48,996 nucleotides of DNA from Prochloraceae cyanobacterium PL24a_bin.78 (GTDB lineage: Bacteria > Cyanobacteriota > Cyanobacteriia > Cyanobacteriales > JANQIW01). Under the pieces are notes generated by a model, which had not been told where the DNA came from, did no database searches, and worked only from the letters and a program-made list of their open reading frames with translations. Position 1 is the stretch's first letter. The number at the start of each line of letters is the position of its first letter. The stretch covers positions 1-48,996 of the forward strand of contig JANQIW010000028.1 of assembly GCA_028281945.1 (NCBI GenBank). The letters are read 5' to 3'. A program made the translations under genes and the position numbers. Positions 37,073 to 44,436 of this stretch are shown here, piece by piece.

Positions 37073-38734
37073 ATGAAAATTGCCATTGCCCAACTTAATC
37101 CTACCATTGGAAATCTTTCTGGAAATAGTAAAAAAATTCAAACAGTAGCTGAAAAAGCAGCTCAAGAAAAGGTGAGAATTCTTTTAACTCCCGAGCTTTC
37201 TTTGTGTGGTTATCCTCCTAGAGATTTACTTCTCAATCCCAATTTTGTTAACTCCATGTCGGAAGAATTAGACAAGTTAGCAACTCAATTACCTCCAGAA
37301 TTAATCGTATTAATTGGCATGGTAACTGTTAATCCTGAAGCACATCTTCAAGGCAAAAAATCTCTATTTAATAGTATTGCTTGCTTAGAAAATGGAGAAG
37401 TTAAACAAATCTATCATAAACGTCTTTTGCCTACTTATGATGTCTTTGATGAAGATCGATATTTTGAAGCAGGAGGCCAATCTAATTATTTTAATATTGA
37501 TAATAATATTCGCATTGGTTTAAGTATTTGCGAAGATATTTGGAATGATGAATTATTTTGGGGGCAACGGAATTATGAAATTAATCCAGTAGAAGATTTA
37601 GCGAAATTAAAAGTGGATTTGATTGTTAATCTTTCTGCTTCTCCTTATTCCCTTCACAAGCAAAAATTGCGAGAGAAAATGTTATCTCATGCTGCTACAA
37701 ATTACCAAATACCTATTATCTATACTAATCAAATTGGAGGCAATGATGATCTAGTTTTTGATGGCAATAGTATTGCTTTTAATCGAGATGGAGATGTGGT
37801 TTGTCGCGCTAAAAGTTGTGCTGAAGATTTAGTAATTTTGAATTTCAATGAGGAGAAAAAAGATTTAGAAAAGGCTTCTATTAATCCTTTGCCTAGTTGT
37901 GAAGAAGAAGAGATTTGGAATGCTTTAGTTTTGGGAGTGAAAGATTATACTCGCAAATGTGGTTTTACTAAGGTAATTTTGGGTTTGAGTGGAGGGATTG
38001 ATTCTTCCTTGGTTGCCGCCATTGCTGCTGAGGCTATGGGTGCCGATCATGTTTTAGGTGTGTTAATGCCTTCTCCCTATAGTTCGGAGCATTCTATCAC
38101 AGATGCGGTGAAGTTAGTAGAAAATTTGGGTATTAAAAGTCAGAAGTTGCCCATTGGTAAGGCAATGAAAAGTTATGATATTACTCTAGAATCTTTATTT
38201 GCCGGTACAGAATTTGGAGTTGCCGAAGAGAATATTCAATCTCGAATTCGTGGTAATTTATTGATGGCAATTTCTAATAAGTTCAATTATTTACTGTTAT
38301 CTACCGGAAATAAATCGGAAATGGCTGTGGGTTATTGCACTCTTTATGGAGATATGAATGGAGGCTTAAGCGTAATTGCCGATGTACCTAAAACGAAAGT
38401 ATTTTCTTTATGCCGTTGGTTGAATCGCCATCAAGAGGTAATTCCAGAAAATGTGATCACTAAACCCCCTAGTGCGGAATTAAAACCTGGTCAAAAAGAT
38501 GAAGATTCCCTTCCTGCTTACGAAATCCTTGATGATATTCTCGATCGATTTATTCATCAACATCAATCTGTAGCCCAAATTGTTGAGGCAGGATATGACC
38601 AAGAAGTGGTAGAGAAAATAAAAAAATTGGTTATTCGTTCTGAATTTAAGCGAAGACAAGCTGCTCCTGGTCTGAAAATAACCGATCGTGCTTTTGGTAC
38701 CGGTTGGCGTATGCCTATTGCCAGTCGTTGGTAA
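37073..38734 (+). CDS. nadE: Glutamine-dependent NAD+ synthetase
   Basis: A 553-residue two-domain enzyme. The N-terminal nitrilase-fold amidase (1-260) carries its triad in LLTPELSLCGYPPRDLLLNP (Glu), IYHKRLLPTYDVFDEDRYF (Lys) and GLSICEDIW (Cys); it releases ammonia from glutamine. The synthetase domain (about 280-553) has LGLSGGIDSSLVAAIAAEAMG for ATP and STGNKSEMAVGYCTLYGDM. It amidates deamido-NAD to NAD, the final step. AAGGA precedes the ATG by eleven bases. It ends the operon after a 50-base gap from nrtR. Confidence 0.97.
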   Translation: MKIAIAQLNPTIGNLSGNSKKIQTVAEKAAQEKVRILLTPELSLCGYPPRDLLLNPNFVNSMSEELDKLATQLPPELIVLIGMVTVNPEAHLQGKKSLFNSIACLENGEVKQIYHKRLLPTYDVFDEDRYFEAGGQSNYFNIDNNIRIGLSICEDIWNDELFWGQRNYEINPVEDLAKLKVDLIVNLSASPYSLHKQKLREKMLSHAATNYQIPIIYTNQIGGNDDLVFDGNSIAFNRDGDVVCRAKSCAEDLVILNFNEEKKDLEKASINPLPSCEEEEIWNALVLGVKDYTRKCGFTKVILGLSGGIDSSLVAAIAAEAMGADHVLGVLMPSPYSSEHSITDAVKLVENLGIKSQKLPIGKAMKSYDITLESLFAGTEFGVAEENIQSRIRGNLLMAISNKFNYLLLSTGNKSEMAVGYCTLYGDMNGGLSVIADVPKTKVFSLCRWLNRHQEVIPENVITKPPSAELKPGQKDEDSLPAYEILDDILDRFIHQHQSVAQIVEAGYDQEVVEKIKKLVIRSEFKRRQAAPGLKITDRAFGTGWRMPIASRW

Positions 38735-38837
38735 TCTAAACAACAAAAGTGGTGAACCTACTTTAGAAATACAGAAACGTTTAAAGAGTGGCAAAAGAAA
38801 TATAAGTATTTAAGATTCGTTTTGGAGATTGATTTTT

Positions 38838-39242
38838 ATGCAGAAAAATGGATTCAAAAGGTGGAAACCATTGACAGAATTACCTGCTGAAATGTATTTT
38901 AAAGAAATTTTGGATTTTGATAAAGGCTTAAGATTGTTGTTGAAAAGTTCTGATGATCCAAATCAAAAATTATTACAAATAATCTTTGAGTCCCCTTTAG
39001 TTTATAGAAATATAGATGAAGGAAATTTAATATTTTATAATCGTATTGATGAAGAGGATAATTTAGGGAGATGGGGGTTTTTTACTATTAATGCATCAGA
39101 TTATCTAGAATGGTTTCATCATGTAAGTCAAAATATACATAAAAATGAAAAAATAACCCACTATGCCATATACACAATTGAGGACTGTCTTGACATTCTT
39201 TCCAATTTTCCTCCTTCTGTTAAATGGATAAAACATTTTTAA
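38838..39242 (+). CDS. Unrecognised small soluble protein
   Basis: A 134-residue protein rich in aromatic and acidic residues (RWKPLTELPAEMYFKEILDF, NLIFYNRIDEEDNLGRWGFF, YLEWFHHVSQNI). I do not recognise a family. It resembles, in size and alternating character, small cytosolic immunity-type proteins, but that is only an impression. The ATG at 38838 follows a GGAG by ten bases; an in-frame TTG at 38829 lies too close to the GGAG. It ends just before an IS5-type transposase fragment, in an accessory stretch of toxin-antitoxin genes. Confidence 0.6.
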   Translation: MQKNGFKRWKPLTELPAEMYFKEILDFDKGLRLLLKSSDDPNQKLLQIIFESPLVYRNIDEGNLIFYNRIDEEDNLGRWGFFTINASDYLEWFHHVSQNIHKNEKITHYAIYTIEDCLDILSNFPPSVKWIKHF

Positions 39243-39251
39243 AAATAAGAA

Positions 39252-39431
39252 GATATACTTTGGGTTGATAGTGGCTATGGTGGTAAACGATTTGCTGATG
39301 GAGTAAGGATCGTGTGTGGTTCATCAGTAAATGTGGTAAAACGAAATCAAAAAGGTTTTCAAGTATTACCACGACGTTGGGTGGAGGACGCGAACATTTG
39401 GGTAGTTAGATCGCTACAGAAGATTAAGTAA
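39252..39431 (+). pseudogene. IS5-type transposase fragment (C-terminal part, frameshifted)
   Basis: The plus-strand frame from 39252 reads ILWVDSGYGGKRFADGVRI, then VVKRNQKGFQVLPRRWV, which is the C-terminal catalytic region of IS5-group transposases (DSGYGGK and RRWVVER). After RRWV a deletion shifts the frame. The lost frame continues as TFG-stop-LDRYRRLSNDSG, recognisable as TFGWLxRYRRL with a Trp codon changed to TAG. There is no start codon and no N-terminal two-thirds. The fragment stops at its junction with the truncated HigA-like gene. Confidence 0.85.
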
Positions 39432-39628
39432 TGACTCAGGTTGAATTAGCTAACAAAATAGGTTATCCTGAAGAAACTACAAAAGAAATTATCCAAGGAA
39501 AAGGCCATATAAATCCAGAAATTTCATTACAACTCGAACAGGTTTTAGGAATTTCAGCAACTTTTTGGAATAATAGTGAAAAAAGATATAGAGATTTTTA
39601 TCTTAATAGGAGAGATAAAAAGAATTAA
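39431..39628 (+). CDS. HigA-type antitoxin, N-terminally truncated
   Basis: A 65-residue open frame that matches the C-terminal half of HigA/XRE antitoxins: MTQVELANKIGYPEETTKEIIQGKGHINPEISLQLEQVLGISATFWNN. Complete members have another 40-50 residues before this, including most of the DNA-binding first helix. Here that part is replaced by the transposase fragment, and the ATG overlaps its last codons. No HigB toxin lies next to it. It is probably a relic, although the helix-turn-helix core is nearly complete and it could still be translated. Confidence 0.72.
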   Translation: MTQVELANKIGYPEETTKEIIQGKGHINPEISLQLEQVLGISATFWNNSEKRYRDFYLNRRDKKN

Positions 39629-39662
39629 CAAAAGCAATCTTTTATAGAATTAGGAGTAAAAA

Positions 39663-39896
39663 ATGAATTCAGCAATAATTTTAGATAAAATAACTTTAGA
39701 AAAATTTAAAAAATTACCTCCTGAAAAACAGAATATGGTCAAAGAATTTATATCATTCTTATTTGAAAAAGACTGTATAGAAGAAAAGCAAATCTCTTTT
39801 TTAGAAGATGCAAAAGAATTTATAGGTTGTGTAGATGGTGGACCTGGGGATTTAGCTACTAATAAAAAATATTTAGAAGGATTAGGACAAGAATGA
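39663..39896 (+). CDS. VapB-like/DUF2281-type antitoxin
   Basis: A 77-residue acidic protein. LEKFKKLPPEKQNMVKEFISFLFEKD matches the DUF2281-type N-terminus. DAKEFIGCVDGGPGDLATNKKYLEGLG is a tail often seen in cyanobacterial antitoxins. Its stop overlaps the toxin start in ATGA fashion, the standard arrangement of vapBC pairs. AGGAG lies upstream of the ATG. Confidence 0.82.
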   Translation: MNSAIILDKITLEKFKKLPPEKQNMVKEFISFLFEKDCIEEKQISFLEDAKEFIGCVDGGPGDLATNKKYLEGLGQE

Positions 39897-40318
39897 AGTC
39901 AAAAGTTATTATTGATACTGGGCCATTGGTAGCTTTAATTAATCGAAAAGAGAAATATCATACGTGGGTTAGAAATTCTTTAGTTACCATTGCTTCTCCT
40001 CTTGTAACTTGTGAAGCTGTTGTCACAGAAAGTTGTTATTTATTAAGAAACATTTATGGAGGAAACGATGCTGTTATGGGATTAATTGATCGCGAAAAAC
40101 TTCAAATTACTTTTAGTTTGAAGAACGAAGTAAAAGCAATTCAAAAATTAATGCAAACTTATAAAAGTGTTCCAATGTCTCTAACAGATGGTTGTTTAGT
40201 CAGAATGGCAGAATTAGACAAAGAAAGAATTATTTTTACTCTTGATAGTGATTTTAGAATTTATAGAAAAAATATACATCAAGTTATCAATTTAATTTAT
40301 CCAGATGGAATTACTTAA
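39893..40318 (+). CDS. PIN-domain toxin (VapC-like)
   Basis: A 141-residue PIN-domain ribonuclease. The acidic metal-binding residues are visible: IIDTGPLVALIN (first Asp), CEAVVTESCYLL (Glu), SLTDGCLVRMAE (Asp) and IFTLDSDFRIY (Asp). VapC toxins cut tRNA or other RNAs and are held by the overlapping antitoxin. The overlap of four bases with the upstream gene supports a functional pair. Confidence 0.9.
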   Translation: MKSKVIIDTGPLVALINRKEKYHTWVRNSLVTIASPLVTCEAVVTESCYLLRNIYGGNDAVMGLIDREKLQITFSLKNEVKAIQKLMQTYKSVPMSLTDGCLVRMAELDKERIIFTLDSDFRIYRKNIHQVINLIYPDGIT

Positions 40319-40365
40319 AATATATAATAAAATACTTATTACCATTGCTTATTCCCTAAAATCTC

Positions 40366-40381
40366 CCCCCAAAAAAGGGGG
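40366..40381. other. C5/G5 hairpin between convergent genes
   Basis: CCCCC (40366-40370) and GGGGG (40377-40381) flank an A6 loop between the PIN-toxin gene and the VOC gene. T-tracts are weak on both sides, so it is only a possible bidirectional terminator. Confidence 0.45.
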
Positions 40382-40394
40382 AATCCATCAAAAA

Positions 40395-40760
40395 TTACTT
40401 AGAAGCTGCAGCCACAGAAGCAGGCTGTAAAAGACTAATCAAACTACCTTCAGGGGTACGCATAGCAGCCACCTTCCCAAAAGAAGGTTCACGAATATTA
40501 CCTTCCAACTGAGCACCCATTCCTTCAAGAGTAGCGATGGACTCATGGATATCATCAACATGAAAACTAAGAATTGGCGCGCCACCAGATTGGCCATTTT
40601 CGTGAGCAAAATGTAAAGCAATTGTAGTACCATTAGCATTCAACTCAGCCCATCCGGGGGTAGAAACTTTCACTTCTAATCCCAAACCTTCGCTGTAGAA
40701 TTTCACAGTAGCTGGAATATCTTTTACCATCAACATGATGTGTTTAAATGTTGCTGCCAT
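40395..40760 (-). CDS. VOC-superfamily protein (glyoxalase/bleomycin-resistance fold)
   Basis: A 121-residue protein of the vicinal oxygen chelate superfamily: TFKHIMLMVKDIPATVKFYSEGLGLEV at the N-terminus, APILSFHVDDIHESIATLEGMGAQLEG, and MRTPEGSLISLLQ at the C-terminus. His, Glu and Gln/His positions typical of a metal site occur, but the reaction cannot be told from sequence. A GGAG lies nine bases before the ATG. It is a single gene. Confidence 0.9.
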   Translation of the reverse strand: MAATFKHIMLMVKDIPATVKFYSEGLGLEVKVSTPGWAELNANGTTIALHFAHENGQSGGAPILSFHVDDIHESIATLEGMGAQLEGNIREPSFGKVAAMRTPEGSLISLLQPASVAAASK

Positions 40761-41003
40761 TGGGATTATCTCCTATCTTAGTTAAGCTTTCTTACAAATT
40801 TTTTCTTATTTAATTTTATCTTAAAACTTTTTGATTAGAATTAGCATAAACCCCTTAAATATTAGGGTTAACACCACTTTCCCAATTTGAATCTTGAATT
40901 AGCTTTTAATTAGTAATAAGTTATCATAGAAGCAAGAAAAAATTATAGATAAAAGTGCAATTAATAATTGCCGTAGTTTAACTAATAAAAAATTTGAAAT
41001 TTT

Positions 41004-41762
41004 ATGCTGTTTAATTTAGCAAACTTACCCTATTGGCTATTTCTAGGAATAGGAGTCATGTTTTTTGTATTAGTCATTGTTTCTGGGGGAGGAGATGATG
41101 ATTTAGATACAGATACTGATGTAGATTTTGATGTAGATGCCGATGCTGATTTTGACATAGATACTGATGCTAATTTCGACATAGATACTGATAGTGAAAT
41201 TGACATTAATACCGATTCAGATTCTAACAATTTGCCAGAATTTTTACCACTACAAATATTAGGATGGTTAGGTTTAGGAAAAGTCCCCTTAATGTTATTA
41301 TTAGCAATTTATTTTACAAATTGGGGAGTAAGTGGTTGGATATTAAATGTTATTATTGGTAGTTTTATTGGCGAAATTCCCGGAGGATTCTTAGGAGGAA
41401 TTATCTTTTTTGTTTCCCTATTTATTAGTATGTTTATAGGAGGATTAATTGCCCGCCCAGTAGGAAAAATATTTGCTTCTTTTGGAGAAGATGTTGATGG
41501 TAATCGCCTCATTGGTTGTGTAGGCATCGTATCATCAAAAACCATACCTTATTTAATAGAAGGAAAAATAGGGCAAGTTGATGTATTAGATTCAGCTAGA
41601 AATCTCGTTACTATTAGTGTTAGTTTGCCAGATTGGGCAAAAGTTATTCCTCATCGAGGAGAATCTATTTTAATAATTGATCAACAACAACATTGTTACA
41701 TAGGCATTGCTAAAGATAGTTACGATGAAGATAAATGGCTCAATGGAAACTTGAAAATTTAA
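41004..41762 (+). CDS. YqiJ-like (NfeD/OB-fold) membrane protein with an acidic repeat
   Basis: A 252-residue protein. A first membrane helix (about 8-27) is followed by an acidic Asp-x-Asp repeat (residues 31-75), then more hydrophobic segments (about 85-150) and a C-terminal OB-fold-like domain (GCVGIVSSKTIPYLIEGKIGQVDV, IPHRGESILIID). It matches YqiJ/NfeD-type partners of flotillins. The neighbour downstream is the flotillin gene, 66 bases away and in the same direction. Such partners act in membrane-domain organisation. The DxD repeat between the first two helices is unusual. Confidence 0.82.
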   Translation: MLFNLANLPYWLFLGIGVMFFVLVIVSGGGDDDLDTDTDVDFDVDADADFDIDTDANFDIDTDSEIDINTDSDSNNLPEFLPLQILGWLGLGKVPLMLLLAIYFTNWGVSGWILNVIIGSFIGEIPGGFLGGIIFFVSLFISMFIGGLIARPVGKIFASFGEDVDGNRLIGCVGIVSSKTIPYLIEGKIGQVDVLDSARNLVTISVSLPDWAKVIPHRGESILIIDQQQHCYIGIAKDSYDEDKWLNGNLKI

Positions 41763-41828
41763 AAGATTAAAATTAAAAAATTACAATTAAACTATTACAA
41801 AAAATTAAATTATTAAGGAGAAAAAACA

Positions 41829-44117
41829 ATGAGATTTTGGTTAGTATTTATTCAACATTTACCCACAATTTCTTTTCTAGAAAACTCAATTCAAAACCTA
41901 GAAATTAGAGAACAAAAGGAAATCGAAACTGAAGAAATTTTTCTAACAAAAACCTTTCCAACAATTCCCAATCAACCAATCATTGCTCAAACACCAACCG
42001 TAACAAATTTAGGTGGATCTATAATATTTTTTGCTGCTTTAATAGGAGCATTAGTTATTTTAGCCTTAATAGCATTATGGGCATATACAAGGGTTTATGT
42101 AATTACCCCTAATAACGAAGCATTTGTAAGAACAGGAGGAATAGTTACTAAAAATAAAGCCGTAATTCTCAATGGGGGTTGTATAGTTTTACCGGGATTT
42201 CATGAAATAACACGTGTACCTTTACGAGAAATTTCCATTGACGTTGTGAGAACAGACAAGCTTGCCGTGAGAACTAGAGATTATTTACGAGCCAATATGC
42301 GGGTGACATTTTATGTCTGTATAAATCCCGATAAAGATGCCGTTTTAACCGCAGCAGCTAGACTATCAAAACAAGGGAAAATATCAGAAAATGATATTAA
42401 AGATGCCCTAGAAAAACGTGCTGATGATGCCATTCGAGCGGCAGCTAAAAAGAAAAGTATTGCCGAAATTGATTCAGATAAATTAGGTTTTGCCGATGAA
42501 GTATTAAACTTAATTCAACAAGATTTAAAGAAAGTAGGATTGACATTAAATAATATTGCCATTTCAGAAATCGAAGAAAGTGATACTTATGATGAAAACA
42601 ATTTCTTTGATGCTCAAGGTGTTAGATTAAGAACCGAAACCATTCAAAAATCTATTAAACAAAAATTAGATGTAGAATTGCAAACTACTAGAGAAAAAAG
42701 AGAAATAGAATTAAGTACAAAAGTAGCCATCGAACAAGAAGAATTAGCAGCAGAAAAGCAATCTTTGCAAATTAGTAGAGATAAAGAAGATGCTAACTTA
42801 ACTCAATTAAAAGAAATAGAAGAATTAAAAGCACAAAGAGAAAGAGAAATTCAAGAAGCAAAAGATCAAGAAGCAGCTAAAATCGAAAAAAATAAAATCC
42901 TACAACTAAAAGCAGTAGAGGAAGAAAAAATTAAGCAAGATTTGGCAGTAAAACAAAGTCAAATCGAAGCAGATATTGCCTTAGAAGAAGAGAATAAAAA
43001 GTTGAAATTAGCTCAAATATTACAACAACAAGAGGCAGAAGTTGCAGATATTACTCGTCAAAAAACTCTAGAAGAAGAAAAAATTCAAAGAGAATTAGCA
43101 GTGCAACAAACTCAACTCGAAGCAGATATTGCTTTAGAAGAAAAGAAGAAAAAGTTGAAAGTAGCCCAAGCATTACAACAACAAGAAGCAGAAGTTGCAG
43201 ATATTACTCGTAAACAAACCGTAGAAGCTTCTAGCTTACGGGCACAAATCGAAATTGCCGAAGCTGAACAAGAATCAAAAATCGCTCAACAAAATGCAGC
43301 CATTGCCATTACAGAAAAAGAGCGCGATCGTTTTGCTACAGAAGCCGAAAAAGCAGAAGCCGAATCAGCGGTAGTTACAGCCCAAGAAGTAGAAAAAGCA
43401 GAAAGAGAAAAAAGATTAACATTAATTGCCGCAGAAAGAGAAGCAAATGAGCGTAGAATTTCCGATCAAAACGTAGTAGAAATTGATGTTTATCGTCGTA
43501 AACGTCAAGCAGAAATAGCCCGTCAAGCAGCAGAATTAGAAGCAGAATCTATTCGGACTTTAGCAGAAGCAAATCGTTATAAAGCCTTAGCAGAAGCAGA
43601 AAGTAAAAAAGCATTAATAGAAGCCGAAAATACTCTTAACAATGCCAATAGAACTGCCGAATTACTGAAGACAATTTGGCCAGATTTAGCACCTCAATTA
43701 CCAGAAATTCTTAAATCTTTAGCGCCCCAACCTGGAGTATTAGGAGATGCGAGAATTTATGCTTTTCCGGGTTTAAATGGCAATAATAGTAATAGCAATG
43801 GCAACGGTAATGGTAATATTAATAATAATAGTAATTCTGGAATTGGAGATATTAGTAAATTGTTGCTTTCCACCAGCGGATTGTCTTTAGTAAATCTTCT
43901 ACTTGAAGACGGAAAATTAGGTAAAGCCATTACTAATATTAAGGATTTATTACAATCTGATGATCCTGATGAACTTCACAATCCTAAAAACCAAACAACT
44001 ATTAATCAAACTCCTACCTCCCAAGAAAATCTTGACAACGAAGATTTAAGCAATCTAGAGGAAATATCTGAATCTTCAGAGGAAGATGATTTGAGAAACT
44101 GGAGTAGTTTAGGTTAA
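41829..44117 (+). CDS. Flotillin family protein (YqiK-like, SPFH domain)
   Basis: A 762-residue membrane-associated scaffold. One N-terminal membrane segment (about 58-83) is followed by the SPFH domain (RVYVITPNNEAFVRTGG to about residue 260, with NAVLTAAARLSKQG-like stretches) and a long coiled coil with many Glu-Ala-Glu repeats. The coiled coil includes a 51-residue tandem duplication at DNA positions 42918-43070 and 43071-43223 (period 153 bases). It ends in an Asn/Gly-rich linker (about 652-676) and an acidic tail. Flotillins organise membrane microdomains. A good AAGGAG Shine-Dalgarno lies seven bases before the ATG. It forms an operon with the YqiJ-like gene. Confidence 0.92.
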   Translation: MRFWLVFIQHLPTISFLENSIQNLEIREQKEIETEEIFLTKTFPTIPNQPIIAQTPTVTNLGGSIIFFAALIGALVILALIALWAYTRVYVITPNNEAFVRTGGIVTKNKAVILNGGCIVLPGFHEITRVPLREISIDVVRTDKLAVRTRDYLRANMRVTFYVCINPDKDAVLTAAARLSKQGKISENDIKDALEKRADDAIRAAAKKKSIAEIDSDKLGFADEVLNLIQQDLKKVGLTLNNIAISEIEESDTYDENNFFDAQGVRLRTETIQKSIKQKLDVELQTTREKREIELSTKVAIEQEELAAEKQSLQISRDKEDANLTQLKEIEELKAQREREIQEAKDQEAAKIEKNKILQLKAVEEEKIKQDLAVKQSQIEADIALEEENKKLKLAQILQQQEAEVADITRQKTLEEEKIQRELAVQQTQLEADIALEEKKKKLKVAQALQQQEAEVADITRKQTVEASSLRAQIEIAEAEQESKIAQQNAAIAITEKERDRFATEAEKAEAESAVVTAQEVEKAEREKRLTLIAAEREANERRISDQNVVEIDVYRRKRQAEIARQAAELEAESIRTLAEANRYKALAEAESKKALIEAENTLNNANRTAELLKTIWPDLAPQLPEILKSLAPQPGVLGDARIYAFPGLNGNNSNSNGNGNGNINNNSNSGIGDISKLLLSTSGLSLVNLLLEDGKLGKAITNIKDLLQSDDPDELHNPKNQTTINQTPTSQENLDNEDLSNLEEISESSEEDDLRNWSSLG
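42918..43223 (+). repeat. 153-base tandem duplication in the flotillin coiled coil
   Basis: Two adjacent 153-base units (42918-43070, 43071-43223) encode related 51-residue segments starting EEEKI and ending ADITR plus four residues. The units differ at scattered positions, so the duplication is not very recent. It keeps the heptad-like coiled-coil pattern. Confidence 0.85.
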
Positions 44118-44201
44118 TAATTTCCTTAAATAGCTGAGAAGCTTAATACAAGAGGTTTATCCCTTTCCTGAAAATAACTCAAAAATTTTTTTTAAAAACC
44201 C

Positions 44202-44231
44202 TTGACAAAACCCCAGTGGTAAGTGCTATTA
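44202..44231 (+). promoter_or_regulatory. Probable promoter of the tRNA-Gln gene
   Basis: A consensus -35 box TTGACA (44202-44207) and a -10 box TATTAT (44226-44231) with an extended TGC are separated by 18 bases. The tRNA starts 23 bases downstream. Confidence 0.65.
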
Positions 44232-44254
44232 TAATAAACGTGGTTATAAGCCAT

Positions 44255-44326
44255 TGGGACGTCGCCAAGCGGTAAGGCAGCGGGTTTTGGTCTCGCCATT
44301 CCTAGGTTCGAATCCTAGCGTCCCAG
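44255..44326 (+). tRNA. trnQ: tRNA-Gln (anticodon UUG)
   Basis: A full cloverleaf can be drawn. The acceptor stem is TGGGACG (44255-44261) with CGTCCCA (44319-44325). The anticodon stem is GCGGG/CTCGC around the loop TTTTGGT with anticodon TTG. The T-arm is CTAGG-TTCGAAT-CCTAG. The discriminator base is G. CCA is not encoded. It reads CAA and CAG codons; its wobble U is a target of MnmE/MnmG. Confidence 0.97.
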
Positions 44327-44436
44327 TTAAAAGCAAAAACTAAATACTAAGAAGCAAGAATCCAGAAGCAAATTAAAATTTTCCTCTAAAATAGGATAGA
44401 AAATTCCGATAGTACTTTAGGTAAGTATCAAAAACT

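Noticed and set aside
38735-38837. A possible open frame upstream of the unrecognised small protein
   Set aside because: An alternative frame (YFRNTETFKEWQKKYKYL) runs out of phase into the gene and stops; no start codon or motif supports it.
41030-41230. A repetitive Ser-rich open frame on the minus strand
   Set aside because: It is the antisense of the GAT-rich Asp repeat of the YqiJ-like gene and has no independent support.
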